From contig NZ_MSLS01000005.1 in the NCBI RefSeq assembly GCF_001940785.1, positions 131,930 to 183,103 of the forward strand: 51,174 nt of DNA. The letters are read 5' to 3'. Numbering within the stretch: the stretch's first letter is position 1; the number at the start of each line of letters is the position of its first letter. Below are positions 16,836 to 25,724 of this stretch, in pieces. The notes under the pieces are model-generated. The model worked only from the letters and a program-made list of their open reading frames with translations, was not told where the DNA came from and made no database searches. This DNA is from Bacillus sp. MRMR6 (lineage in GTDB: Bacteria; Bacillota; Bacilli; Bacillales; Cytobacillaceae). Made by a program: the position numbers and the translations under genes.

Positions 16836-17188
16836 GACAATACCTCCATTTTTTTGGCTTGACTACAATCTTTCTAACAACAGGAACAGGTAACAGACCA
16901 TTTGCAATCTTCTTTGCAATAACCCCTTAGATCTTTTAATTAAATTTAGGAGTTCAGAGTAGAAGGAAACATGTGAGATATAAGTATGGTAGGATTTGAA
17001 GAAATTAAAGATAGGTTTAGAACTATAAAACATGAAGAAAAGTGACAGCATTAACACTTCAATTAAAGCCCTATAAAGAACTAATCCTACATATTTGTAC
17101 CCCTTTTAAACGAATATCCAAATGGAGGAAACAATGGGTTTTTGTGGTAGTATAGAGATAAACATTTTTTTCATGGGGAGGAAATTGG
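16836..17188. other. Intergenic region with no recognised gene
   Basis: AT-rich sequence. The minus-strand open frame here (about 16863-17057) has no ribosome binding site and no recognisable domain, so I do not call it. The plus-strand promoter of the membrane gene at 17189 should lie in 17130-17170 (GTGGTAGTATAGAGATAA contains a possible TATAGA -10). Confidence 0.4.
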
Positions 17189-17598
17189 ATGAAAAGATGG
17201 GTACTGGGGTTGGTACTTGGATTACTATTATTGTTGTTAATGATTACTAAACGCTATATGTTGAGTGGGGAGAATTTTTTATAATCATTGGTGCCCTATC
17301 TTTTATATCTGTAATCTACCTCAAAAATAAAACGGAAACAGGTAAACTTTTCGTAACATCGGCCGTAATTGGCTTCGTATTTTTTCAGGTGTTTGGAGTG
17401 GCGGACTTGATCATTGACCATTACTTGTACTTCCTGCCAACCGGACTAGAGGATGGCGCTCCATTATCATTAGGATTTAAAATGGAAGAATACAGTGATG
17501 ATATGTTTTTAGAAAGTGTCATAAGCATGATTGTTGTAACTACTGTCACCTTTATTCTAACTAAAATCTTTTCCTTTGCTTCTGCGAAAACCTTATAA
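17189..17598 (+). pseudogene. Small membrane protein gene with a frameshift
   Basis: GGGGAGG precedes an ATG that opens a signal-anchor-like hydrophobic segment (KRWVLGLVLGLLLLLLM), but the frame stops after 31 codons. The next frame continues smoothly (EFFIIIGALSFISVIYLKNK, then VIGFVFFQVFGVADLIIDHY and a C-terminal helix VISMIVVTTVTFILT) to 17598. Adding one G to the GGGG run near 17270 joins the two parts into a protein of about 136 residues with four hydrophobic segments. It is either a real single-base loss or an assembly error. No family recognised. Confidence 0.6.
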
Positions 17599-17889
17599 TG
17601 CAATAAGAGCCGACAGGCATCCCCTCCCTAATCATTGGGCTCCCCTTCAGCTTCATTAAGGATGGCCTATTGTGTGGGAAGAATGAAACTTTGTGCTGAT
17701 TTTTTACTGTAGCTACCATCTCAGGATCAATTCGCATTGTAATCATTTACCACTTGGCATTTTGGCAAATGCCAATCATGTCCTAATGGAATTCTTTTTT
17801 TTATCCACTTTGATCCACCTCGCATATGAAATTATACTAGATTAATTCGACAGTTTTCTTGATTTTACTTTTATTAAGTCAACTTTTAA
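17599..17889. other. Intergenic region
   Basis: A minus-strand 61-codon open frame lies here without a ribosome binding site and I do not call it. A short palindrome, TTGGCATTT / AAATGCCAA, occurs near 17754-17775 without a T-tract. Nothing else is recognised. Confidence 0.35.
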
Positions 17890-17920
17890 TTGTCTTTTTA
17901 CCACGATTATCGGTTATAAT
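17890..17920 (+). promoter_or_regulatory. Candidate antitoxin RNA promoter
   Basis: TATAAT at 17915-17920, preceded by TTGTCT at 17890-17895 with a long 19-bp spacer, points toward the antitoxin RNA region. The -10 is perfect. The -35 spacing is poor, so the promoter is tentative. Confidence 0.45.
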
Positions 17921-17940
17921 ATATTTAATAATTGCATACT

Positions 17941-17975
17941 TTAAAAAGACCGAACATGCAGTCACATGTTCGGTC
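17941..17975 (-). terminator. Toxin mRNA terminator
   Basis: GACCGAACATG / CATGTTCGGTC stem with a 6-nt loop, followed on the minus strand by TTTTTAA. It would end the toxin message, about 230 nt from its promoter. Confidence 0.75.
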
Positions 17976-18021
17976 CAGCAATAGACGGTCCCTCAATGGG
18001 GGTCAGCTATATAGTGAAGAT

Positions 18022-18063
18022 AATCCACCAGAGCCGTGAACTCAAGGGTGGATTATTTTTTTT
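18022..18063 (+). terminator. Antitoxin RNA terminator
   Basis: AATCCACC / GGTGGATT stem followed by ATTTTTTTT on the plus strand. The T-tract overlaps the end of the toxin coding sequence, where it is read as the terminal Lys codons. Confidence 0.8.
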
Positions 18064-18132
18064 GGTTAAATGACAGTACGGCTACGATTAAACTAGCAAA
18101 AGCAATCGCAATCATAAATCAAATACCGTCAT
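18053..18132 (-). pseudogene. Holin-like (TxpA-type) membrane toxin, frameshifted
   Basis: GGGGGTGATGCTGT precedes ATG ACG GTA TTT GAT (MTVFD). After a one-base slip, the adjacent frame reads MIAIAFASLIVAVLSF and then NQKK stop. This is the short single-helix, Lys-tailed peptide of the putative holin-like toxin family (Hol-Tox; MTVF.aLM...). Restoring one T in the GATTTATG run gives a 26-residue toxin. As written the frame stops after six codons, so the toxin is off unless the indel is an error. Promoter, antisense RNA region and both terminators are preserved. Confidence 0.65.
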
Positions 18133-18200
18133 ACAGCATCACCCCCTTTCTGTTGGGAGTGAGCCGACCACCCTTGAGATACCTATTCTATTGCTCTTTT

Positions 18201-18229
18201 AGTATATCATAAGAAGCTTACAACAAGAA
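18201..18229 (-). promoter_or_regulatory. Toxin gene promoter
   Basis: On the minus strand, TTCTTG (18224-18229) and TATACT (18201-18206) are spaced by 17 bp, about 70 bp upstream of the toxin start codon. This leaves room for a structured leader, as in other type I toxins. Confidence 0.6.
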
Positions 18230-18377
18230 CATACATTCTATTTGGATAGGATTTAACCTGACAAATTTTCCTAATATCAAAACTTAAAACTAAGTACCAA
18301 ACTTTATACTCAATTTTTGTTATTTTAACTGTCATTTCATCAGACTATCCCAAATACATGGTCTGGTTTTAAATTTA

Positions 18378-18588
18378 CATGAGGCCCGAAACTTAGGGAG
18401 GAACATGAATACGGTCGTCATGAAGCATTCATGAGGTCCGAAACTTAAGGAGGTACAAGAATACGGTCGTCATGAAGCGTTCATGAGCCTGAAACTTAAG
18501 GAGGTACAAGAATACGGTCGTCATGAAGCGTTCATGAGGCCCGAAACTTAAGGAGATACAAGAATACGGTCGTCATGAAGCGCTCATA
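18378..18588. repeat. Four tandem 52-bp repeats
   Basis: Units start at 18378, 18430, 18482 and 18533, with lengths 52, 52, 51 and 52. Each contains CCGAAACTTAAGGAG and AATACGGTCGTCATGAAGC. At each unit junction the sequence forms TCATGAA-GCG-TTCATGA, a perfect 7-bp inverted repeat with a 3-nt spacer (GCA in the first, decayed in the last). The unit length is not a multiple of three and no coding frame runs through. This rules out a coding repeat, and the absence of variable spacers rules out a CRISPR. Function unknown; a protein-binding array is one possibility. Confidence 0.85.
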
Positions 18589-18753
18589 GTCTTTTTAGTG
18601 TATGAATTCCTTACATTCCTCTCAAAAATGATAGAGAAAGCGGCATTCAAATCTTTCCTTCGTCCAGTTTTTTATGATCTCTTCTTCTCGCTCAGCAACA
18701 TCAAAGTTTGGAACAACCATATTCAACTTTTCGTACCACCCTTCTCCCAAAAC

Positions 18754-18794
18754 AAAAAAGAACCAGCACACTAAATTTACTAGATCGTGCTGGT
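18754..18794 (-). terminator. Terminator of the helicase-nuclease gene
   Basis: ACCAGCAC / GTGCTGGT stem, followed on the minus strand by TCTTTTTTG, just past the stop codon of the gene ending at 18809. Confidence 0.8.
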
Positions 18795-18808
18795 CCTTAT
18801 TTCATTGG

Positions 18809-21800
18809 TTATTTCACTATCTTCTCTCTTACCCCTTCACTTCTCAACAATTCCTTCACCTTCTGGTCAATCCGCTCGATTTCAGTAGATGCGTTCTTCC
18901 ACCAGTTACGGCTCCAGATTCGTTCAATGGTCCAGCCTCTACTTTCTAAGAATTTCTGGCGATAAACGTCCCTTTCCTTCGTATTCTTAGAACTATGATA
19001 CATCGCACCATCGCACTCTATCCCCAAAATGTAGCGAGATGAATCATCAGGGTGAACAATGGCCATGTCAATTCGATAACTCGACATCCCTACCTGAGTC
19101 GTTACCTCATACCCCAGATTTCTCATCTGCTGATACACTTGCTCTTCAAAAGGAGAATCAAAGTGTAACTCTTTCTGTTGGACATGGGTATTTACATTTT
19201 CATTCACTTCGTGCACCACGGCTTTGATTTCATCAACCTGAGAGTTGGAAACAGCCTTTACATATTTCAGATATGCTTTGAATAGTTTCGGTCCCATATT
19301 AGCCGTGTTGGTTACATTAAGTTCGTCAGGTTCAATGCTGGATACAACAATAATGGCATCTTTTGCCCTTGAAACCGCAACATTTAACCTGTTTTCTCCA
19401 CCTTTTTTATTAAGGTCACCAAAACGGTTCACCACTTTGCCTTCTTCATTCTTCGCATAGGTGATCGAGAAAAGGATTATATCCCGCTCATCCCCCTGCA
19501 CGTTCTCAATGTTTTTCACAAAAACCTGTTCATCTAGGTCCCTGGTTAACATTTGATGATAGACCGCACTAAACTTCTCATCTTCACCTAGCAGCCTGTC
19601 AATCTGATCTTGGATTTTCGTTTGCTGTTTGGCATTAAAGGTGATAATCCCCACTGTTTTTCCAGGTTGATGGATTAAGATCTCCCTGAGAATATTCACT
19701 ACCTCTATCGCTTCCACTTCATTGCATTGATTGATCCACCTTCCATCCACCTTCTGCCAATGGATGGCCGGCGGCTGTTTAAAGGGAACCACATTTGGAG
19801 CGATTTGAACATGACCGTTATAGAAAGCGTGATTGGAATAATTGATTAACTCTTCATACTTCGAACGGTAATGCCACTGTAGAATTTTTTCAGAAAATCT
19901 CCTCTTGGCTAGGTTCAATAGGCTGACTGATTCATCGGTATCATATGTTTCATCCTCGTCTTCGTCATTTACAACAGAGGATTGGAACAAGTTATATGGT
20001 GGCAGCTGCTTCTCGTCACCCGCAATAATGACCTGTTTTCCACGGTAAACCGCTGGAATTCCACTCTCTACTGTACACTGGGAGGCTTCGTCAAAGATGA
20101 CTATATCAAATAACCCTTCTTGTAATGGAAAAATGGATGACACGATTTCTGGTGAAGCAAGCCATACAGGCAAAATGTCCACGAGACCATTCGCGGCAAA
20201 TTGATTCACCAACCGTCGAAGCGGCCAAACCTGTCTTTTCTTTCCGACCTGATGCTTTAACTCTCTAATAGGCTTTGGATGGAGGTTCTGAACAGTATCC
20301 ACTTTCTTCGTTAAGGTATGAATTAAATACTGCGTGCCAACCTTTCTTTTTTCCTCAATTAAACCAGCAAACGACTCTCGGATTCTTGCAAATTCATTGG
20401 TGGAGATCTTCTGAACTTGCGGATGCTGCTTTTCCGTTTGATCAATCCAATGCACATAAGCAGAATTCTGGAATAATTCAACCCAATATGCCGATAATGT
20501 TAATTCATTCGCTGCGGTTTTCTTACTAAGAAGCTGAATGACCTTCTTCTCAACCTCATTGCATTGATTCCAATACACATCCATTTGCTGCAGTTCCTCA
20601 AAGTCACGATGAATGTATTCCAATATTTTATCTAATTCCGGTAATGGAATATCGCCTTCTGAGATTCTCGTTTTTAGCGTGTTGATTTTGGAATCCTCAA
20701 GGAACTTCTTCAACTTTTCTACTTCTTCCGCCATGGCTTTGGTCACTTTTCCTAATTGATGCATGATAACGAGTGACTTCTTCACCTTTAACCACTCAGT
20801 GGAGTTTGTCCCTTTGAATTTTTCCCCTTCGAGTAACTCTTCGATGATGTTTTTACCTGATACAGAGGTCCACCACCAAAGTCGTAACCCTTGTAACGTC
20901 TTTTTCGATCCATCTTCAAGGTCTGGATAAATCTTACCTAATTTATTTTCAATCAGCCAAGTGTAACCAGGGGTAATTTTCTCATGATCAAGTGATTCAA
21001 TGTATTCAACTGATTGCTTGGCTTTGTCGATGACATCATTCAAGATTTCAATCGCTTCAAGTTTTTCTTTCATATTAAAATTAGCGAAGGACTTTCGCTC
21101 TTTTAACGGGAAATTTTCATCCCCAAATCGTTCATACCATTCGGCATAGGTATAAACTTTTTCAGAAATATCGACCAACACATCTTTATTTAATGCCGGT
21201 AGCACTGCATGGAGATCGATCATTTGGGTGGTTTCCGTTACTGGCTTTGCTAATCCATATAAATCATATAACCGTAGCCCAAAGTCTTGGTAGCTGTATA
21301 GAGCACTAGCGATGCTGTTCAAGAGCTCTTCCTGTGACGACAACTTCTTTGAAGTGGAATTCAGCTGATTATTTGCATACTCAAATGAAACTTTATTTTG
21401 TTCGATAACCGCTGCTACTTTTGCATATAGCTTCTTCCGATCATTCTTTTCATCATGCACAAGAGCCACATGGTTGCTTAATCCCAATCCATCTAGCCTT
21501 TGAAAAACAACGTCTAAGGCCGCACGTTTTTGACAAACAACCAATACTTTCTTTTCCTGCTGCAATGCATCCGTAATCAGATTCACAATAACCTGTGATT
21601 TGCCAGTTCCAGGCGGCCCATGAACCACAATCCCTTTTTTATATCGTGCTTCTTTAATAATCTCTTCTTGAGATCCATCTGCCTGTAATAAGTTTAAAAT
21701 CTCTGATTCCTTTTCCTGAACAGCTGCATTTTCGGATACCACTTGTTCACTATCAGCCTCTACCACTTGATCTAGAGGCTCAATCAGTTCGCCGGCTAAG

Positions 21801-22573
21801 GATAAATCACTTTCTTCAGATAACAAAATAAGGTCCTCATAATCCTTGACTAAGGAAGACCCGCCTTGTGGGAAATTTCCAATTACTGCATTCTCCAACA
21901 AGGTTAATCCTGCAGCTTCAGGCTCTTCTTCCTTTCTATATTCTTTCAGTTTCGTTAAACCTTGAGCAGAGAACGAAATCTTCATTTCAAAGCTCTTTAA
22001 AAAACTGACCCAATCGTCGTAGTTATAATTGACAGCCATTTCGGCAGCTTTTTCATAGAACTCTTCTGTAAAGTTAAGATTATTTAACTTTCTAAACGCT
22101 AAAAATAACGTCCGATTAATCTGGGGTTCATCATCCTCGATCTTCAGAACCCACTTTTGAGAATGGACATTGTTCTTTTCTAACCTAACAGGATATAAGA
22201 ATAATGGTGCTTGAAAAAATGTCCCATCCGCAAAGGTGCCAGATAAAAAGGGAAACCCGAGATAGAAATCATGAATACCCGTTTCATCTTCTATTGCCTT
22301 GATATTCCGATACAAATCCGTCAGCTTTTTAGAAATGGCCATAGAAGTTTCATGATCAAGCGTTGGCTTTAATAACATCAGTTCATTTTTGGGACGCCTT
22401 ATAATTTGCTCGACAATGGACTCACTGACTTTTTCCTTTGATAGCTTTGATAAATTGTCCAGCTCGGTTAAATCGAAGCTCCACTTATTATATAGCTTGA
22501 CTAGTCTTATGGAACGATTACGCCGACTGATATCATTAAGTTTGTCCCTCATATGTATAAGCTTGTCTTTCAT
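18809..22573 (-). CDS. SF1 helicase with C-terminal restriction-like nuclease (DUF4011/MTES_1575 type)
   Basis: A 1254-residue protein. An N-terminal module of about 300 residues (DUF4011-like: RDKLNDISRRNRSIRL) precedes a DNA2/NAM7-type SF1 helicase: Walker A GPPGTGKS (319-326), a long coiled insertion (about 380-760), Walker B IVIFDEASQC (824-833), AGDEKQLPPYN, and motif VI NVAVSRAKD. The last 100 residues form a PD-(D/E)xK endonuclease like those of the MTES_1575/DUF559 group: FEEQVYQQMRNLGY, YRIDMAIV, LGIECDGAMYH, ESRGWTIERIWS. Proteins with this architecture occur often in defence islands. Neighbouring SRA-like and HNH genes support a nucleic-acid-targeting defence role. It is intact, with its own terminator. 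Confidence 0.85.
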   Translation of the reverse strand: MKDKLIHMRDKLNDISRRNRSIRLVKLYNKWSFDLTELDNLSKLSKEKVSESIVEQIIRRPKNELMLLKPTLDHETSMAISKKLTDLYRNIKAIEDETGIHDFYLGFPFLSGTFADGTFFQAPLFLYPVRLEKNNVHSQKWVLKIEDDEPQINRTLFLAFRKLNNLNFTEEFYEKAAEMAVNYNYDDWVSFLKSFEMKISFSAQGLTKLKEYRKEEEPEAAGLTLLENAVIGNFPQGGSSLVKDYEDLILLSEESDLSLAGELIEPLDQVVEADSEQVVSENAAVQEKESEILNLLQADGSQEEIIKEARYKKGIVVHGPPGTGKSQVIVNLITDALQQEKKVLVVCQKRAALDVVFQRLDGLGLSNHVALVHDEKNDRKKLYAKVAAVIEQNKVSFEYANNQLNSTSKKLSSQEELLNSIASALYSYQDFGLRLYDLYGLAKPVTETTQMIDLHAVLPALNKDVLVDISEKVYTYAEWYERFGDENFPLKERKSFANFNMKEKLEAIEILNDVIDKAKQSVEYIESLDHEKITPGYTWLIENKLGKIYPDLEDGSKKTLQGLRLWWWTSVSGKNIIEELLEGEKFKGTNSTEWLKVKKSLVIMHQLGKVTKAMAEEVEKLKKFLEDSKINTLKTRISEGDIPLPELDKILEYIHRDFEELQQMDVYWNQCNEVEKKVIQLLSKKTAANELTLSAYWVELFQNSAYVHWIDQTEKQHPQVQKISTNEFARIRESFAGLIEEKRKVGTQYLIHTLTKKVDTVQNLHPKPIRELKHQVGKKRQVWPLRRLVNQFAANGLVDILPVWLASPEIVSSIFPLQEGLFDIVIFDEASQCTVESGIPAVYRGKQVIIAGDEKQLPPYNLFQSSVVNDEDEDETYDTDESVSLLNLAKRRFSEKILQWHYRSKYEELINYSNHAFYNGHVQIAPNVVPFKQPPAIHWQKVDGRWINQCNEVEAIEVVNILREILIHQPGKTVGIITFNAKQQTKIQDQIDRLLGEDEKFSAVYHQMLTRDLDEQVFVKNIENVQGDERDIILFSITYAKNEEGKVVNRFGDLNKKGGENRLNVAVSRAKDAIIVVSSIEPDELNVTNTANMGPKLFKAYLKYVKAVSNSQVDEIKAVVHEVNENVNTHVQQKELHFDSPFEEQVYQQMRNLGYEVTTQVGMSSYRIDMAIVHPDDSSRYILGIECDGAMYHSSKNTKERDVYRQKFLESRGWTIERIWSRNWWKNASTEIERIDQKVKELLRSEGVREKIVK

Positions 22574-22981
22574 TCACAGGACCTCTTTTCAAATTCCGAT
22601 TCCATTCATTATATATTCATATATTCCCTATTATTACTTTGGGTATAATGTGACTTTTGGTTTCCCTATAAATAAACTGGTCGTTTCAAAATTGCTACTC
22701 CAACTTAATTCTACTAGATTTGACAAAATCAGCCAACTGGAATTAGTAATAAACCAATAGGAGCACTAACATATATAGAAAGAAATCCTTTACGGTTTTT
22801 ATTAACCAATAAAAAAAGACCAGGCATGCTGATCCATAATAAAGTTGAACCTATGGGTATACCCTTTATAGACAAAACGGCAGAGTCCAATCTACCGTTT
22901 TGTTTTCATTTTATAAATGAAATCAGTTTATTGTAAATGTCTGACCAAGATACATCTAAATTGATTGTCTTAACTTCTATC
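22574..22981. other. Degraded spacer with a possible membrane-protein tail
   Basis: On the minus strand, 22729-22850 can be read as a hydrophobic C-terminal tail (PGLFLLVNKNRKGFL, then YVSAPIGLLLIPVG and a stop) without any start. It is probably a remnant. A hairpin ACAAAACGG / CCGTTTTGT (22872-22902) with TTTC after it could terminate plus-strand transcription. No intact gene seen. Confidence 0.35.
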
Positions 22982-23236
22982 TTAACTCTGTGATCCCATT
23001 GATCCTAGCCGTGGCTCAGCATATTTCACCAAGTCCCCGGTATTTCTCCAATGTACAAAACTCTCAGAAGATGGATTCTCCTTTTGAATCTTTTTGACAA
23101 TATCAATTACTGTTAGCTTAGTAATTTCCTGTCCTCGTAAGAATTCTTCAATCTAGAAAGAATTTCTTCTTTATATGACTCATCGTATGTTTCAGTTTCT
23201 TTAAACGCTAAGTATCTTTTAGTAGAAATGTCTATA
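22982..23236 (-). pseudogene. Frameshifted remnant following the DUF2075 gene
   Basis: Minus-strand sequence directly after the DUF2075 stop reads RYLAFKETETYDESYKEEI in one frame. After a slip at about 23155 it reads IEEFLRGQEITKLTVIDIV, ENPSSESFVHWRNTGDLVKYAEPR and LGSMGSQS to a stop at 22982. The two parts clearly belong to one small protein or to the tail of a larger one. I do not recognise the family. Its position suggests a former operon partner of the DUF2075 protein. Confidence 0.4.
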
Positions 23237-25057
23237 TTACCTCAATTCTTCCACACCAATCTCCTTAAAAAGTGACCAAGTGGCATCAAAATGCGCTACA
23301 TCGGGAATATAGATAATCATCCCATCCCGTCCACGTGTCAGCAAGACACGATAACTATTCAATCGGATCCTTTTTGGGTCAAGTAGATTCCTATCCTAGA
23401 AATGATCGATCCATTCTCTTCCATTCCAGGTTAAGTCATAGCCCCAACATACTACCGCTAAATCAAGCTCTAGCCCCTGTGTTTCAAATTCCGAAGCGGC
23501 AAATTGTAGTGTAGAAGAATAGTAATCAGATTGAGTGTGATTAAAATAAGAGACATAGGGTTTTGTTGTATACCTAGAGGGAAGAGGTAAACCCTTTACA
23601 AAATGATAAGGCTGGCGAATACCATACTCCCTTCTCGAGGAAGTCACTAGCCCGAACTGTTTCGCCTGCTCCTGCCCCTGATATCGTGTCCGTACAAAGC
23701 TCTTAATTTGTTCTAAATCTCTAGAAACATATAACGTAAACCGATCTTGTTTTAATTGTTTTGTCTCCTCATTAGCCTCATTGATCTTGCCTGTCAGCAA
23801 ATGGTGTACCCAAGCGTGCAAGCCAAGAGCCAAATGACTTCGTAGTGATACATTTAAGTTTAGATGGGGATGCGTTACGTGCTGAGTGGCATGGGGAAAT
23901 TGACCATCTAAATTTTCATGGGAGTGCACGGTCCATTGCCCATTCTTTATGGCTGTATTCCATAACGGAAGCCCACCTTCTTCACCCTCATATATTTCCT
24001 GCCCTTCGCCAATTAAGCCAATATTCACCGACCAATCCTTCTGGTCCTGTGCGATTTGCACCATCAGCTCCGGTTCAGAAAAAGGCTTCTTCATCTTCTT
24101 AGAATCCCAAGCACGCTGCGCCTCATCAAAAATAAAGATATGCTCCACTGGGATCTTACGATGCTTTAGATACTCCCATTTAAAATTCTTCAATGCTTGT
24201 ACAAACGTTTTATTTCCAAGGGCGTCTTGTAGGACATCCACCAATGGTCCGTTTCCAGATAGATAGACTGCATCTTCGACCATATGTGAGAACTGTAAAC
24301 CTACCAACGTCTTCCCAGCACCCGGTACTCCTGTTAACAAAACCAAATGGTGACTTTTCGTCTTTTTTGCTTCCTCTACAATACCAACAAGTGTCTCGAG
24401 TACCTGAGGAATATTGGTATTGTTAACTTTTCTAATCGAAGGGATGGCCTCATGCTTCATAATCGCCCTAGCAGCTTCAACAAGGGTCGGTAATCTTTCG
24501 TATGATCCTTGAAGAAACTCTTCGCTATCCACCAATTTTCCATTAGCGTTTTTCTTTAGTATCTTCAGAAAATCCCCTAACCCTGTGCCTGAAGTTAAAT
24601 ATAGCTGTTTTTCTGTATTTACTTGCATTTTTGCTTCTTTAAAAAAAGTAAGAACGAGTGCACCTCTGACCCGTAAGCTATACTTGGCAATCGTTTCATG
24701 GTAATGATGAAAATCACGAACATAGCTAGAGAGCTGTTCCCAGTCGGATGAACGTGGATTGCCTTTCATTTTGAATTCCAATACAAGTAATTCACCATGG
24801 ATTAGCAGCAATACATCTGGGCGACGTCCTCCTTCCCTAGGTAACTCATATTCAAAGATCAGCTGCCAATTCTCGTGTTCAAACGGGAGGAGGCTATTCT
24901 GCAATACGTGATAGCAATCTCTCCAGGCTTCCACCTGCACAGCTTTTGCTTCACCAACAAATTCAGTTAAGCTCGCAATAAATTGAGATTCTTCCAGCTG
25001 TAAAAACTGATGAATCGTACCTGACCAACCACATCTTAAATAGTGTCTTGTTTCCAT
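23237..25057 (-). pseudogene. DUF2075-type helicase/nuclease, interrupted by a nonsense codon
   Basis: The protein starts METRHYLRCGW (AGGAGA 8 bp upstream). An N-terminal PD-(D/E)xK-like segment (RPDVLLLIHG, then VLEFKMKG) is followed by a P-loop NTPase (VLLTGVPGAGKTLVG, FIFDEAQRAW) and the ending LAVVCWGYDLTWNGREW. A TAG at 23396-23398 then stops it after IDHF. The same frame continues for 53 codons with RIRLNSYRVLLTRGRDGMI and IYIPD, the C-terminal SF1 motif VI that DUF2075 proteins need for ATP hydrolysis. So an amber codon removes the arginine-finger region. Without readthrough it is probably inactive. Confidence 0.75.
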
Positions 25058-25094
25058 TTTTGTATCTCCTATGTAGGAAAATATGAAACTCATT

Positions 25095-25499
25095 TTACTT
25101 TTTCTTATGTATCAATTCAAACACGATTGCTTCTCGATCATGGCCATTTCGGTCTGGTGCATTTCGATGATGGTAGCCGATACAACTCATTTTACCGATA
25201 AATTTAACCAGACCTGGTTTATGATTTTGAAACAACCATATCGCTTTTTTGTTCAGCTGATGATCCCTGATCGCTTTATTTCCCTTGGTGAACTTCATAT
25301 CCCCTTCTTGGCCCTCACCCGTATAATAATAAACATCGTTATCCTGCCAACCATCATTATATCCAAAATTCTTTCCACTCTCCCCGGAAAAAATCATAAT
25401 CACGGGGTATTGACTAGGTGTACTTATACCAGATTGCTGCTGACCTCCTAGCTTAGTATGCAAATCTTTTCTTCTATAAATCTTCCCTTCTTTTAACAT
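25095..25499 (-). CDS. SRA-like modified-DNA-binding domain protein (ScoMcrA-SRA type)
   Basis: A 134-residue protein that matches the SRA/YDG-like reader found at the N-terminus of ScoMcrA-type type IV restriction enzymes: YRRKDLHTKLGGQQQSGIS, MIFSGESGKNFGYNDGW, YTGEGQEGDMKFTKGNKAIRDH. In those enzymes it recognises methylated or phosphorothioated DNA and is fused to an HNH nuclease. Here it ends right after the reader domain (AIVFELIHKKK). The HNH protein is encoded separately, 225 bp upstream, and may supply the nuclease. GAGGAG precedes the ATG. Confidence 0.75.
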   Translation of the reverse strand: MLKEGKIYRRKDLHTKLGGQQQSGISTPSQYPVIMIFSGESGKNFGYNDGWQDNDVYYYTGEGQEGDMKFTKGNKAIRDHQLNKKAIWLFQNHKPGLVKFIGKMSCIGYHHRNAPDRNGHDREAIVFELIHKKK

Positions 25500-25724
25500 T
25501 TCTACTCCTCACTTCCTCTTACCCATTTCCTAAAAAACTCCCAGTCTTTCATAGAGCCATCATCGTGACACCTACTTTTCTATTTTAGTTAAATTATACC
25601 ATTTGTAAATTGAGGGTTATATAAATATAGGAGAATAGCTTTACGTTCTGACGAAAAAAAGGTAGCTACAACTTTTAATTGTTTTCTACCTTCTGGTTTA
25701 TTTTAGGCTTGCCTAAATCATTTT

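Larger units (their letters stand above)
17927..18063 (+). ncRNA. RatA-like antisense antitoxin RNA (predicted)
   Basis: A plus-strand transcript starting after the TATAAT box would run about 135 nt to a strong terminator at 18022-18063. It would be antisense to the whole 3' region of the toxin message. Convergent genes overlapping at their 3' ends with a stable antisense RNA is exactly the txpA/ratA layout of B. subtilis. The RNA itself is inferred from promoter, terminator and position, not from a sequence family. Confidence 0.5.

Noticed and set aside
16863..17057. 64-codon minus-strand ORF
   Set aside because: AT-rich hydrophobic frame without ribosome binding site or domain.
17561..17746. 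61-codon minus-strand ORF
   Set aside because: It reads protein-like at its start (RIDPEMVATVKNQ), but it overlaps the end of the plus-strand membrane gene, has no ribosome binding site and no family I recognise.
18378..18588. CRISPR array
   Set aside because: The 52-bp units are contiguous, with no unique spacers and no cas genes near.
18649..18965. Plus-strand ORFs at the end of the helicase gene
   Set aside because: They overlap the helicase terminator and coding sequence in antisense and show no domain.
25083..25451. 122-codon plus-strand ORF across the SRA-like gene
   Set aside because: Antisense to a gene with a clear domain match; hydrophobic shadow only.
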